Source: Desulfocicer sp963675955 (lineage in GTDB: Bacteria > Desulfobacterota > Desulfobacteria > Desulfobacterales > Desulfobacteraceae). From it: a DNA stretch of 64,000 nucleotides. This document shows positions 63,997 through 64,000 of the stretch, piece after piece. Position 1 is the first letter of the stretch. Every line of letters starts with the position of its first letter. Location: contig CAXXVR010000007.1 of the NCBI GenBank assembly GCA_963675955.2, positions 682,001-746,000 of the forward strand, written 5' to 3'. Under the pieces are notes generated by a model. That model saw nothing but the letters and a program-made list of their open reading frames with translations, did no database searches and was not told where the DNA came from. Both the position numbers and the translations under genes were made by a program.

Positions 63997-64000
63997 TTTA

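Overview
The window reads as the chromosome of a complete-oxidising sulfate-reducing deltaproteobacterium (Desulfobacteraceae). The key evidence is a dsrA-dsrB-dsrD-dsrN block (42708-47143), a tetraheme cytochrome c3, an orange-protein-type (ORP) metal-cofactor cluster and an LL-diaminopimelate aminotransferase. The many insertion sequences and repeats resemble Desulfobacterium (Desulforapulum) autotrophicum. That species assignment is recognition from memory, not a search.

Layout. 1-3140: an IS3-type element interrupting a MauJ-like gene, then nested palindromes and repeat fragments. 3177-10222: a GNAT acetyltransferase, a doubtful ORF, then a leftward run rsmA-dapL-moeA-[moeA/binding-protein fusion]-nuclease. 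10266-14028: a small winged-helix-like protein and a PreP-type M16 protease. 14166-17402 (leftward): DUF2520 protein, AcuI-like reductase, panB. 17659-22450: hisS-aspS-xpt and an HD protein. 22652-24587 (leftward): minCDE. 24719-27332 (leftward): a HIT/GalT-like protein coupled to a double-thioredoxin/HEAT protein. 27404-29160: a MITE-like element, an intact ISAs1-type element with a 10-bp target duplication, and a long-hairpin repeat. 29203-33593: a PHP-UvrD fusion helicase, a small unknown protein and a lytic transglycosylase. 33725-37634 (leftward): galU and a four-gene ORP-like cluster. 37879-39859: a cysteine-cluster protein and a dapA homologue. 40356-47143: a strong promoter, a structured leader, a TPR protein, an unknown 402-residue protein, and dsrABDN. 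47284-56742 (leftward): cytochrome c3, tatBC, a DEAD-box helicase, glpAB and alpha-glucan phosphorylase. 56800-64000: a decayed accessory zone with an IS256-type element, giant hairpins, transposase remnants and a secreted PPC/MopE repeat protein.

How it works together. The dsr block is the terminal step of sulfate respiration: DsrAB reduces sulfite, DsrN probably amidates its siroheme, and DsrD is a small accessory winged-helix protein. Cytochrome c3 carries electrons in the periplasm. GlpAB and alpha-glucan phosphorylase feed carbon and reducing equivalents. MoeA enzymes make molybdenum cofactor for enzymes such as formate dehydrogenases.

The most unusual content is between the genes. At least four families of dispersed hairpin-forming repeats recur in the intergenic spaces. 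They are: a long GTCAGGCTTG hairpin (7 sites), a TAAATATT-ended MITE-like element (3 sites), a GC-rich branched element whose stems co-vary between copies, and a giant A/T-armed hairpin (2 copies). A riboswitch-like 5' leader lies directly behind the promoter of the TPR operon upstream of dsr. No rRNA, tRNA or CRISPR array was seen.
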